In this document: in pieces, positions 1-8,747 of the stretch
Layout of the letters: each line of letters starts with the position of its first letter
Position numbering within the stretch: position 1 is the first letter of the stretch
Source: Phytophthora colocasiae
Taxonomy: Eukaryota; Oomycota; Peronosporomycetes; Peronosporales; Peronosporaceae
NCBI GenBank assembly: GCA_018806915.1
Contig: JAGKQI010000040.1
Coordinates: 248,001-312,000, forward strand
Reading direction: 5' to 3'
DNA length: 64,000 bases
The notes under the pieces: model-generated
Seen by the model: the letters and a program-made list of their open reading frames with translations, nothing else
What the model was told of the DNA's origin: nothing
The model's database searches: none
Program-made: the position numbers and the translations under genes

Positions 1-29
1 AGTAGAAGAAGGATGGAAGGGACGCGCAT
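1..29 (-). pseudogene. 5' end of an RxLR-like small secreted protein gene, cut by the window edge
   Basis: The first 29 bases equal 45,483-45,511, which hold the ATG and first signal-peptide codons of the minus-strand gene at 45,144-45,511. The rest lies to the left of the window. It is called a pseudogene only because its twin carries a frameshift just after the signal peptide; the state of this copy cannot be seen. Confidence 0.5.
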
Positions 30-314
30 GGTTCAGGATTGAGGGAGGAACTTCTTGAATGAAGAACTTTTTCAACTGAGGTGTCGTGACGTCTTTTTAT
101 CCAATCTTCACATCAATGCTGAACCTTGTCGCAAAATGGCGTCTCGCAATCTTCAATCTTCTCGCTCACTTGTGAGCAAGAAGATGGGAAAATGACAAAG
201 CGTGAATGAACGTTTGCAATTTGTGTGAGCTGTAAAAATGTTGGTGAAAGAGGTATTCACAGTACCGGTAGCTCGCGAGGTTCTCAATCTTAGATTACGT
301 CTTGTATCAAATGT

Positions 315-697
315 TCACGCAGATGCTGAGGCAGATCTGTTGAGTAACTTGAATAGCGCGACGGTGCTAATTACCACCCCAGTAATGACACCAACGGTAA
401 CAACAGCGAGGACGGTCTTGAACCCCTTTGGCATTGGTCTGCTGTCCTCCACTGCGTTCAGAATTTGAGACGGTTGAACTGATGTCTTCCATTTCGCGTG
501 CACCAGGTTATGATACGCAGCAACGGGCGGAGTTCTTTCTTCATTGTCCGCTTTGTGAACTCTCCTGAGTCGATTTAGTGCCTTCTTTACTTGAATCTTC
601 TTTGAGTCCGAGGTAGAACCAACATTAGTAGTTTCGAACAGACGGCAGTCAAGACGAAAGTCGACAGGAGAAGAACTAGCAACAAGCCGAAGCGCAT
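315..697 (-). pseudogene. Frameshifted RLRR-EER small secreted protein with C-terminal membrane helix
   Basis: Read on the minus strand from the ATG at 697, this encodes a hydrophobic signal peptide starting MRFGLLLVLLLSTF. A one-base loss at about 625-640 breaks the frame. The downstream frame continues with a Lys-rich stretch, the motif NRLRRVHK, then NEER, a PPVAAYHNL block shared with paralogues at 17,003 and 29,259, the segment PMPKGFK, and a Gly-containing hydrophobic helix (VITGVVISTVALF) near the C-terminus. The architecture resembles oomycete RxLR-EER host-targeted effectors, with RLRR in place of canonical RxLR. The same frameshift is in the twin at 46,283-46,665, so it predates the separation of the copies or is a shared error. 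The function is unknown. Confidence 0.6.
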
Positions 698-855
698 TAT
701 GGAAACCAAGTAATGCCTACCGCGACAATTCAAGAATGACCAGGAAGCCGTAATGTGGAGTAGTTTTAGTCAGAAAGTCATCATAGTTGACGTACCGCTC
801 ATGAAGATCCGCCAAAACTAAAACTTCAAGAAGACCGAAATTGGTGTAATCAGTT

Positions 856-1556
856 GGGTGCGGACTAATCCCGAGTACTGGAAGCCGGAAATCGAGTACA
901 CATACCGGTTACCGACAATACCGCCAGCGCCGGCCGAAACCCGAGTTCACATCGGTAGAATTCCAAGTACTATGGCAGAATTCCGAGTACAAAAAATTGG
1001 CGGGAAAAAAGTACCAGGGAAACCTGGCAGAATGCGGCTAAGAACTAGTCAGCCATAACGAAGCATTCATTAATTTAACTCATTTATTGTCCGTAATACT
1101 GGGGTTTAAGCCCGCGTGCTCCGCACACGGAGCGTTAAACCGCCAGCCTAAGCCCGCTCCGGCTTCGCCTTCGCTTGATCCGTCGACAGCGCTGGGGTTT
1201 AAGCCCGTGTGCTTCGCACACGGAGCATTAAACCACCAGCCAGCGTTCTCCACCGCGCTTGTCCTCTCTCTGCTGTCCTTTACTGCCCAGCTACGCGCTC
1301 CGCGCGATCCCAGCCACCCCTAGCAGCTCGCTACGCTCGCGATTGCAGACCCTAAGCCCGCTCCGGCTTCGCCTTCGCTTGATCCATCGGCAGCGTTGCT
1401 AAGCCCGTGTGCTCCGCCGCGCTTGGCTTGTTCTCGAGTCGTTGTTAGCTAGTAAAACTGCAAAAGTACCGGTACGAACTGACCTCAATTCGTTTAGCAA
1501 AACCTCTCAAAGTCGGTTGGTGTACTCGGCTGGTACTCGGAATTAATCCCCTTCCG
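856..1556. mobile_element. Non-autonomous MULE-like element (701 bp) with 9-bp target duplication
   Basis: The element is flanked by a 9-bp direct repeat TAATCAGTT (847-855 and 1557-1565). Copy B has this 9-mer once (46,815-46,823) with nothing inserted. Its ends are imperfect inverted repeats sharing GGAYTAATYCCGAGTAC. A 9-bp duplication is typical of Mutator-like elements. There is no transposase. The interior holds two copies of a hairpin-forming module (about 1098-1146 and 1190-1243) around GGTTTAAGCCCG...CACACGGAGC.TTAAACC, plus repeated AAGCCCGCTCCGGCTTCGCC blocks. Short open frames inside look like chance. Confidence 0.8.
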
Positions 1557-1580
1557 TAATCAGTTCACGCCGTTCTTTTA

Positions 1581-2371
1581 ACCCCCCCGCTCTCAAGCCT
1601 ATTTTGACCCCCCGGCAAGTCTTTAACATGTTGTATAATACTACATGTTAAGGACAGTCTAATCTTGATTTTTGTATTACCTGTGATAAGTACGAGTGTA
1701 AAGTCTGTACTGCGGGAATTGCTTGCACATCGTGCGCAGCGCTATGTACCAGCGAAGTTGTCATATACACCTTCTCCAGTCTCGCAGGTGGGCGTATGTT
1801 GTATATACTGCGACTGGTTTGGGCCTTTTTATTTGAAGTTGACACAGAGCAAACATTTTTGCCTAGCTATGCCATGCTTCAGTTCCAGAGGGATTGAACA
1901 TCATGCTGCAAGCAATCTTTTCTTTGCGATTGTAATCATCAGTGTTCCTACTTGTCTTGTTCGCTACCATCGTCCTAACGCTTCTTACGACTCCTCCTCG
2001 CCCACCTCCTCCTCTTCCGCTTCCTCCTGCTCGTCTTTTTTCGCTTCTTCTTCTCCCTCCTGCTCGTCCTCTTTCTCTTCTTCATCTCCCTCCTGCGGCT
2101 CCTCCTTCTCTTCTTCCTGCCCCCTGTCCTCAGCATCTTGGTGGCCACGCGGCCACCAAGATCCGGAGTCTTGTCACAAATCAGTGAATTTATCTGTGTC
2201 TTGGCCTTAGCACTTTTCTGGCTTTTCTTGTTACAATATTCACCTACCCGCGTGCATTTCACGGTTTTTAACATGTTGTATTATACAACATGTTAAGAAT
2301 AAGCCAATTCTGGTGTGGACCACTAATGTAGTCATATACAACGGTTGAGAGCGGGGGGGGGGGGGGGGGGG
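1581..2371. mobile_element. TIR element with homopolymeric C/G termini, private to copy A
   Basis: In copy B the flanks join directly as TTCTTTTAAAGAGG (near 46,830-46,843). Here 791 bp intervene. The ends are inverted repeats: ACCCCCCCGCTCTCAA on the left, and TTGAGAGC followed by a run of 19 G on the right (2353-2371). The duplicated target is A/T-only and too short to fix. Inside, two near-identical 29-bp palindromes built on TTAACATGTTGTA (1623-1651 and 2268-2296) bracket most of the element. Between them is a pyrimidine-rich imperfect triplet repeat (about 1984-2130), whose complement reads as a spurious Lys/Arg-rich peptide. The family is not recognised. Confidence 0.65.
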
Positions 2372-2387
2372 TAAAAGAGGAAGAAGA

Positions 2388-2689
2388 TTACGCTGCCTCC
2401 GAGTTTATATCGGCCTTGCTGAGCAATTGTTTTGATCTTGACCACCACACCACGCCCACAATGATGCCACAACAATGATAGCCTTGGCCCATTTCGGCAG
2501 CGACTTGCCGTTCTTCAGTGCGTCTGATTCGGATGCAGCAAGGGTTTATAGGACGCTGCAATCCTGCATTGACCACTCTGTGTGTTCTTTTGAGACGAGT
2601 TAGACTTCTTCACGTCCAACTTCCTCAAATCCGAGGTAGGTAGCTTCTGTACAGACAATGGCAGACATGAGGTGAAGTTGAAGCGCTTT
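2388..2689 (-). pseudogene. Decayed paralogue of the membrane-tailed effector-like family
   Basis: Minus-strand sequence aligns with the gene at 17,003 from the start codon on. The ATG has become AAG (2687-2689), and the region after GACGTGAAGAAG matches the VKKAL.RLRR region with indels. The C-terminal frame retains SLPKWAKAIIVV, then, after a one-base shift, GIIVGVVWW and a tail ending LLSKADINSEAA. This is the same P-K-x-x-K-A plus hydrophobic helix pattern as the intact members. It is not translatable as it stands. Its twin is at 46,852-47,153. Confidence 0.5.
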
Positions 2690-3168
2690 GATGGGCTCGA
2701 AGGACTTCTGGAATGACCAAAGGGGACAGTGAGTGAATGGTAGTTTGTACATTGTATTCCGAATTAATTATAACAGTTGACGCTGCGCTCATGGCGAACG
2801 TTTGGAATTGGTTTTCTAGCAGTAACCATGACTGACACTATTATCTAGGGTGTAAACTGCGGGTTCTGCCGCATTGTTAAAGGAATTCGCTACATTCAGG
2901 GGTAAATTTCTGTAGATGTGGGAAGAATTAATCTACATGTATTGAAATGCGAGCAGGGAAAACAGAATTGTTGCTGTTCCTTGTCGTTGACTCTGCATGA
3001 GAAATTTTTTAATGTTGAGAAGTTTAAGGTTTTGTCGTTGATATCGACTTTATCGTTCCAACCGCCCGTTTTCGGGATAGCTGTCGCTGCCTCAGATCCT
3101 ACAGAGCACACAGTTCTGTTCTTCCCTAGATTGATTGGCGTAACCTTCTTCAAAAAGTACCTGAATAG
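2690..3168. other. No gene recognised; inverted copy of a block near 29.8-29.96 kb
   Basis: The stretch 2840-2990 (TGCGGGTTCTGCCGCATT through GAGCAGGGAAAAC) appears in inverted orientation at about 29,815-29,975 and at 62,600-62,760, so it is a dispersed fragment. No coding signal stands out; the open frames on both strands are short and overlapping. Confidence 0.4.
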
Positions 3169-3267
3169 ATCAAGGCCGTCATCGCTATCGTTGGCGTTGG
3201 CATCGTTGCGGGGGTGATTATTACTTCCGCCGTGTTAACAACGATCATTACTAAGGCGTTCGGTTGA
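3169..3267 (+). pseudogene. Isolated C-terminal membrane tail of the effector-like family
   Basis: The frame reads IKAVIAIVGVGIVAGVI, then a hydrophobic stretch and a KAFG end. This closely resembles the C-termini of the genes at 17,003 and 29,259 (KAAKAVIAVV.VG.ITG). No signal peptide or RLRR region precedes it, so only the last exon-sized part remains. Its twin is 47,634-47,732. Confidence 0.45.
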
Positions 3268-3298
3268 TGTTAGTTTCTACATACCAGTACTGAAGAAG

Positions 3299-4062
3299 AA
3301 ATGAGTTGATTAACTAATTAGCGGATTTCTCGTCTGTGTGATTCTATCTCAAGATTCTAAAGCTACACTAAGCTCGCGGAATCCAGATGTTGTTTGCCCT
3401 TTCAGGGATTGCATTCGTCATTGACTCAAACCCCAGTTTTCGGGTTAGTTTCTCCAACATAGATCGATCACAATCCAGTTCATCTGCGTGATTGTAGATA
3501 AATTAGCAATGCTTCTTGAAGGAATTTTGCAGGTTACCGATATTTAGCTAATGTTTGACGGAAGTAGATGTCGTTCCGAAGTCTCCAAACCGCATGAAAA
3601 ACAATAGCTGCTTGAACTTTCCACAATATAAGAAGTACTTTTTGGTTCCTCCTCCAGGTGCTTTGAATATCACAAGGCTGCGGAAAAAAAGCAACAATCG
3701 CCAAGTCAATGACGACTGAAAGAAACATGTCCATGGAGTCCATATCTGAATCCAACGTTGGACACGCAAAAAAACAATGCTCAACTGTTTCAATCGAGTG
3801 GCAGCTTGGACGTATACAATCTTGAATTGTCGGGTTGATTGATTTCAGATAATCGTGAGCCCACAATCAAGTCTCCGAAATACAATCGCAGCATTACATC
3901 ATGCACCACAGGAAGTAAGAACCCTCGAAGCGATAGTAAGCTGGACAACGTTTGATGTATTCGTTGCTTAGGACATCCCAAATCCTCTAGCGGGTGATGC
4001 ATCAAATGACTCGTGAGATAGCAGCAAGTTTCGAAAAGCCTACGAGCTGAACGGATTCGCAC
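3299..4062 (-). pseudogene. 3' end of a LINE ORF2 (zf-RVT region) and 3' UTR
   Basis: On the minus strand two frames joined by a shift encode the C-terminus of a non-LTR retrotransposon polymerase: LEDLGCPKQRIH...VVHDVMLRLYFGDL, then a cysteine motif C..C.SIETVEHCFFACP, and the closing HAVWRLRNDIYF. The ETVEHCF..CP pattern is the zinc-binding segment found after LINE reverse transcriptases. A 3' UTR follows, ending near 3299 with the family tail GTTAATCAACTCATTTCTTC. The same family occurs at 28.0-28.3, 29.96-32.5 and 51.1-52.7 kb. Its twin is 47,764-48,526. Confidence 0.65.
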
Positions 4063-4093
4063 TGTTAGGGTACGCTGTTTATGCTAGTGAAGG

Positions 4094-4534
4094 GGGGGGG
4101 GAAGGGAGGACTCGAACCCCTTATATTAGGTACTTATTTCGAAGCCTGTTAGAAACAGGCGCATTGACGTCTAAGCAAGGTTACTCCTAACTAATTTCCT
4201 ACGGCTACTCGGTTACCCTTAGTCTATGACCGGTACGCTTGAATTTCTTGGGAATTTTGCCCAATGGGCCACCGTTGATGAGCCCCCAGCTGGTGCCTGG
4301 CCGGGTAGAGTACTGCGACCGCGCCAACTCCTTGAGTCTTGTCTCCGTGTTAGTTGTGCCTTGATTGGTCCCGATGTCGTAGAGAAGAGCTTGTGAGTGA
4401 TGGGAAATGAACAGAGAAGGGCAGCGGTGAGAGAGGAGAGCAGAAGTCGAAAAGGGCGACGGAGGCGGGGCTCGAACCCTCGGTCAGTTCGTGGATCAGC
4501 GGATGCTAACCCACTGGGCCACCGGCGAGCCCCA
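4094..4534 (-). mobile_element. Composite tRNA-derived SINE, private to copy A
   Basis: An 11-bp target duplication GCTAGTGAAGG (4083-4093, 4535-4545) flanks 441 bp; copy B has it once. On the minus strand the head is tRNA-like, with an A-box-like TGGCCCAGTGG and a B-box GGTTCGAGCCC about 50 bases later, as RNA polymerase III promoters of SINEs require. A second, degenerate head-like sequence (GGTGGCCCATTGGGC) follows at about 4257-4290. The tail holds another tRNA-like unit with a 5-bp anticodon stem (GCCTG/CAGGC, loop TTTCTAA) and a B-box GGTTCGAGTCC, ending in a C-run. It is therefore a multimeric SINE, or one SINE inserted into or joined with another. Confidence 0.75.
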
Positions 4535-4736
4535 GCTAGTGAAGGCGAAACCGGTGGAAAAGACAACATTCCAAAATGATTACCAAATTTTGGCTTGCAT
4601 TACGTTTTGCATGAGTAACGCCGTTCAATGTTTATACATTGGCATTTATCTGTTTGACTTTGGCCAAACAGCAGCACCTTTGTTGCTATTATTTGACTAG
4701 ATGAACATTAAAGGTCACATAGCAAACTTTTTGCAA

Positions 4737-4915
4737 TTATATTCCGACGAATTTCACCCTGCGACTGAGAAATGTGGCTTTGATGAACATCTTGGTGAAC
4801 ATGACGGTACTTATAATCGCCGTTGTAATGGGACTGACATCAACGACAGCGATGATGGCTTTGGCTGCCTTTGGCACTGGCTTGTTATCATCCACTGCAC
4901 GCAGAGTCACTTGCG
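4737..4915 (-). pseudogene. Isolated C-terminal tail of the effector-like family
   Basis: Minus-strand frame: TLRAVDDNKPVPKAAKAII, then a hydrophobic segment and KMFIKATF, ending at TAA (4737-4739). It matches ILHAVEDNTPLPKAAKA of the gene at 29,259. No signal peptide or RLRR region was found upstream. Two helix glycines are replaced, suggesting decay. Its twin is 48,749-48,927. Confidence 0.5.
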
Positions 4916-5207
4916 ACGCAACGGGATAAAAAGCTGCTTACACGACTTCTATACGAGCTCGAACGTTACTTGGACGTCGACTAATTGTACAGGCCTTAAT
5001 ACTTTCACTACTATGGTATTTCACAGCAAATGTGACAATCCAGCCTCGCTTCCTGGTTCGATGGCAAGGAATTGTGAACCGTTACGTGCTATACAGTACA
5101 TTCGAGTGAGTGCCGGGAAAACTGGTGTCAGTATCGTCCAGAAAGGCCTTGCAGTGCGACCAAAGGAAGCTCGATGGGATAGGAGTGCCTGACGTGAAAA
5201 TGATTAT

Positions 5208-5523
5208 TGTAACGGGGTTACATTGAAGAGTGACTTTAGTCACTCTTCCGAAGTGGATACATTTGGTGTGTCACACATCATGGTGACACGTGGCAGGTGG
5301 CTCCGCAGCCACCTATCACCTTCTATATAGGTTACACTATAGATATCTTTTAGTTTGTATTGCAGGCCAAGCTAACAAGTATCTATAATATATTCAGTCT
5401 TAAATCTACCTAATCTTTAGTTAGTCTCCCCAAGTCTTTGGGGACCGAGTGAACTGCCGTTCACTAGGAGTTTGTATACTCCAAGCCTTCCTCTGTGTGA
5501 AGTGCTGTGTGACCCCCGTCACA
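5208..5523 (+). repeat. 5' LTR of Gypsy-1
   Basis: Begins TGTAACGGGG and ends CCCCGTCACA. It holds palindromes GAGTGACTTTAGTCACTC (5228-5245) and GGTGGCTCCGCAGCCACC (5296-5313), and a TATA-like CTATATAG (5333-5340) that could position the element promoter. I found no difference from the 3' LTR. Confidence 0.95.
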
Positions 5524-5525
5524 CT

Positions 5526-5543
5526 TGGTAGCACTTGTAGTCA
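5526..5543 (+). promoter_or_regulatory. Primer binding site of Gypsy-1
   Basis: Two bases after the 5' LTR the sequence is TGGTAGCACTTGTAGTCA. It starts with the TGG that pairs with a tRNA CCA end. The matching tRNA was not identified. Confidence 0.5.
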
Positions 5544-5607
5544 ATCCTACGCCTACGCGGGTAGATTGATTACCTGAATCCTCTGTGGCCAGAAGTAGTT
5601 GGCCATC

Positions 5608-6611
5608 ATGGATCGAAGTGAGTTTCCTCACTTGACCAACTCTCAGTTTGAGTCGGTCCGGAAGATGGCGGGCATCTTTGGGATGGATGCCTTCCGGAGC
5701 TTGGCGGCGGCGACGCCGGCCGAGCAGGTCGAACGCGTGGCGGCGTTCGACATGTACGAACATGGGCTCATTGAGCACGTTCGAGGAACCTTTGAGGCTC
5801 CTGTGGTTGAACCGAGGCCGGTTCAGCCCAAGCCTTTAAGACTCAAGGTTCTTCCCTATGAAGGGAAAGAAGGTGAAAACCTTCACTTCTGGATCCGAGA
5901 AGTTGAGCTCGCCATGGAGGCGGCTCTCATCTCGGTGGAGCGACTTCGGGTCGCTTTCGCGCTGTCTAACCTCGGGGGTCGAGCGAAGACATGGGCGTAC
6001 ACGCGCGAAGCGACGTCGCCTGGATGTTTTACATCCTGGGCCCAGCTGTGCGAACAGCTTCGGGCCGCATTCCTCCCGGCGAACTATGAGTATCGCCAGC
6101 GGTCACGCTTCCTAGCCTGCAAGCAAGGGAAACGTGACCTGCACGAGTACATCCAAGAGATGCGTGTTCTCGCGGCATCTCTGGTAGGAAACCCCCTACC
6201 TGAACACATCCAAGTAACTGTGTTCATGGACGGCTTAAGAGTAAGCCCGGCCCGCACGCAACTGTTCCGCGTGCAGGTCAACACGATGGAGGAGGCGATT
6301 CAAGTCGCGCTCCAGGAGGAGTACAGCCATACACAGGCTCAGACTCCTGCCTCTGCGTGGCAAGGCCACAGCGGGCCGACGACGGCGTCGGCCAGTGCTC
6401 CTGGGAATGGAGCAGGCTCGGGACCAGCCCCTATGGACTTGGGGCTCGCCGAGCAGAAACGCATCCGCTGTTTCGAGTGCGGGCGTTTCGACACTTCTGC
6501 ACGTGTCTGCCCGCTGGGGGGCAATGGAAGAGGTCTTCCAAGCCTCAGGGCTCTAAGGGCCGCTGGAAGAAGCCGGCGCCCAAGAGTCAGGGGAACTCCG
6601 GGGACCAGTAG
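5608..6611 (+). pseudogene. Gypsy-1 gag, frameshifted at the zinc knuckle
   Basis: The likely start is the ATG at 5608 (MDRSEFPHL). The frame covers a retrotransposon gag domain (about residues 75-230: WIREVELAMEAA, WAQLCEQLRAAF, FLACKQGKRDLHEYIQEMR) and runs into CFECGRF at about 6470-6490. There the frame that keeps coding shifts by one base: the alternative frame gives HFCTCLPAGGQWK and a basic tail ending at TAG 6609-6611. In the first frame the knuckle histidine is lost (CFECGRFDTSARVC). A lost G near 6490 explains both. The intact product would be the nucleic-acid-binding capsid protein. Confidence 0.8.
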
Positions 6612-6739
6612 GGGCGGGGCGCCCTACTGGGGAAACACTAAGTCCCCATGCGGGTGGTGCGGGAGGCACACGCAGTGGAGACTTAGCCCCAGAGAGTCTT
6701 GGGACTCTCAAAGCGGAGAAGGGCAGCGGTGGGCTGCTG

Positions 6740-7210
6740 GTGGTACACGCGAGTGTACGGGGTATTTACAACCCCTTTAGAGTCTTGATAGACTCTGGGG
6801 CGAGCAAGAACTTTGCTCGCCGACAAACTGTCGCAAGGAATCGCGGCAAGTTTGAGGACGCTCTACGTGAGAGCGAGGGAAGTGGGCTAGTCGCCGTACG
6901 ACTAGCCGATGGTACGGTGGTGGAAGTACCAAAGGTCCAGGTGGACCTGGCTGTGAAGTTTGAGGACTTCGACAGCGTGGAGTCGTTCATTGTCCTCGAG
7001 ATGGACAAGTACGACTTGATCCTAGGGATGCCGTGGCTTGAGAAGCACGAGCCCTGGATCGATTGGCGCGGCAAAGCCATTGGGGCTAGCCGGCCTGCAG
7101 TCTCTGACAGAGCTTTGGTGAGTCATGTTCCCACCTCTGTCAGGACTAAGGGCGTTCGCTGGAACCGCCAGGACGCGGCAGCGTCCGAGGAGTATTTAAG
7201 GCTGGTGTAG
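6740..7210 (+). CDS. Gypsy-1 aspartic protease domain
   Basis: The frame encodes a retropepsin-like domain: the catalytic LIDSGASKNF lies near residue 17, and the flap and second half follow (VRLADGTVVEVPKVQ, DKYDLILGMPWL). It would process the Gag-Pol polyprotein. A TAG at 7208-7210 closes the frame before RT, and a repeated linker lies between. In an active copy protease and RT would be one polyprotein, so this is probably an interrupted pol segment rather than a separate gene. Confidence 0.8.
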   Translation: MVHASVRGIYNPFRVLIDSGASKNFARRQTVARNRGKFEDALRESEGSGLVAVRLADGTVVEVPKVQVDLAVKFEDFDSVESFIVLEMDKYDLILGMPWLEKHEPWIDWRGKAIGASRPAVSDRALVSHVPTSVRTKGVRWNRQDAAASEEYLRLV

Positions 7211-7410
7211 TCGGTGCTACATCGCCCCACACGAGAAGTGATCGTGGGCCATGGATGGCCGGGGCAACGGGCGGAGGCCCTTGCCCTACGTGTGGGTCTG
7301 CAACGATAGCAGGGCCCCACGCACGAAGTCGCAGCGACGTACAGGCTGCGACTGTGGTAGTGCCCGAGAGCACTAACCAGGTGGGTAACTTAGGTCCACA
7401 AGCGGATCAA

Positions 7411-7735
7411 AGAGTTCCGCAGGAAGCCAAGATGGCTCGCGATGCCGAAGTAGTGGCATCGCCAGGCGTACGAGAAGTAGTTCGACGCCAGGTCGCTCAG
7501 ACCATAACTGATGCGGGTAACAGAGTTCCGCATGGAGCCACGAGGGCTCGTGATGCCGAAGTAGTGGCATCACCAGGCGTGAAGAAGTAGTTCCACGCAA
7601 GGTCGCTCAGACCATAACTGATCAGGAAGACACCAAGGTGCTTCCGATGCGGGTAACAGAGTTCCGCATGGAGCCACGAGGGCTCGTGATGCCGAAGTAG
7701 TGGCATCACCAGGCGTGGGTAAGTTAACCCCACGC
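7411..7735 (+). repeat. Three direct repeats in the Gypsy-1 protease-RT linker
   Basis: The block GATGCCGAAGTAGTGGCATC occurs three times, starting near 7441, 7553 and 7689. It is preceded each time by GAGTTCCGCA.GAAGCCA or GAGTTCCGCATGGAGCCA and followed by CCAGGCGT. The second and third units match each other best. Unit lengths of about 112 and 137 bp are not both multiples of three, so the repeat shifts the reading frame between protease and RT. Confidence 0.75.
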
Positions 7736-8745
7736 CATGGTCGTAAGCCGGGGTTGGTAGAATACCATCCCGAAGAAGTCCACGAGGACTTGGGGCAGGA
7801 GCTAAAGGCTCCTAGGTCACAGCCGGTCGAAGAATGCTATCACATCTTCGACGGCGTGACCGGGCATCGCGTGAAGGCGGGGGCCATCGAGTTGGCACCC
7901 CTGCCTGAGGTATCAGAGCTATTGAACCTCGAGGAAGTCGCGATGGATGACTTCCTGGCCGAGTTGAAGGCCGGGGAGATATCGGAGATGGTTCTCCTTA
8001 GGCCGGAGCCCACTCCAGAGGAGTTGAACTCCTCCTCAGTGATGGACGAAGACGTCCTGGAGGAGTTCCGGAAGCAGCGTGCGTCGCGCACGGGCTCCGA
8101 GATTCTGAAGAATCCGAAGGATCTGTTGTATCCTTTAGTGAAGGAGTTTGAGGACGTGGTGTCTAAGGACCCACCCTCAAAGCTCCCACCAGACCGAGGG
8201 ATCAGGCACGAGATTGATCTCGTGCCAGGCACAAAGTATTGTGTCACGCGTCAATGGCCCCTGCCCCGAGAGCAGAGCGACGTCATTGACGCGTTCTTCG
8301 CCGCTAAGGCGAAAGCGGGAATGGTGCGGGAATCGAAGTCCCCGCACTCGACGCCAACCTTCTGCGTTCGCAAGCCGAACGGGAAGTGGCGTCTGGTTCA
8401 TGCTTACAACAAGCTGAACAGCGCGACTGTGCCAGCACAGACGCCGATCCTCGCAAGGATGTGTTGTTGAACAACATGGCCGGCTGCACGCTGTATAGCG
8501 CGCTGGATCTGGTGGATGGATATTACCAGATCCTGATGCGGGAGTGTGATATCCCGCTCACGGCCGTGAGCACGCCGAGCGGTATGCTCTGGGAGTGGCT
8601 GGTAATGCCACAAGGTCTATCCAACGCACCAGCGACCTTCAATCGCTTGGTCACACAGTTGTTTAGACCTTTGCGTGCGTTCACGCAGACGTACTTTGAC
8701 GATATATTCGTCCATAGCCGTGCCGAGGAGGCAAGACGGCTATAG
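7700..8745 (+). pseudogene. Gypsy-1 reverse transcriptase, N-terminal and palm region, frameshifted
   Basis: The first frame (7700-8470) carries the RT lead-in and fingers (RHEIDLVPGTKY, SPHSTPTFCVRKPNGKWRLV) and breaks after PAQTPI. An overlapping frame continues (DPRKDVLLNNMAG, YSALDLVDGYYQI, MPQGLSNAPATFNRLV) to the catalytic YFDDIFVHS and stops at TAG 8743-8745. Both breaks, near 8450 and near 8727, are explained by loss of one base each. In the second case the following frame reads GKTAIEVHREHL, as expected for the family. The catalytic DD pair is present. Confidence 0.85.
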
Positions 8746-8747
8746 AG

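Noticed and set aside
1975..2274. 99-codon Lys/Arg-rich minus-strand ORF
   Set aside because: It is the complement of a pyrimidine-rich imperfect triplet repeat inside the TIR element; composition alone creates the frame.
2896..3217. Overlapping 85- and 99-codon ORFs
   Set aside because: Opposite-strand frames over a dispersed fragment with no domain; only the membrane-tail segment at 3169-3267 has homologues in frame.
4452..4534. Possible functional tRNA gene
   Set aside because: A and B boxes are present but no acceptor stem closes, and the unit has a retroposon target duplication: SINE head.
4219..4569. 116-codon minus-strand ORF
   Set aside because: It runs across the SINE and its target duplication; the sequence is explained by tRNA-like modules.
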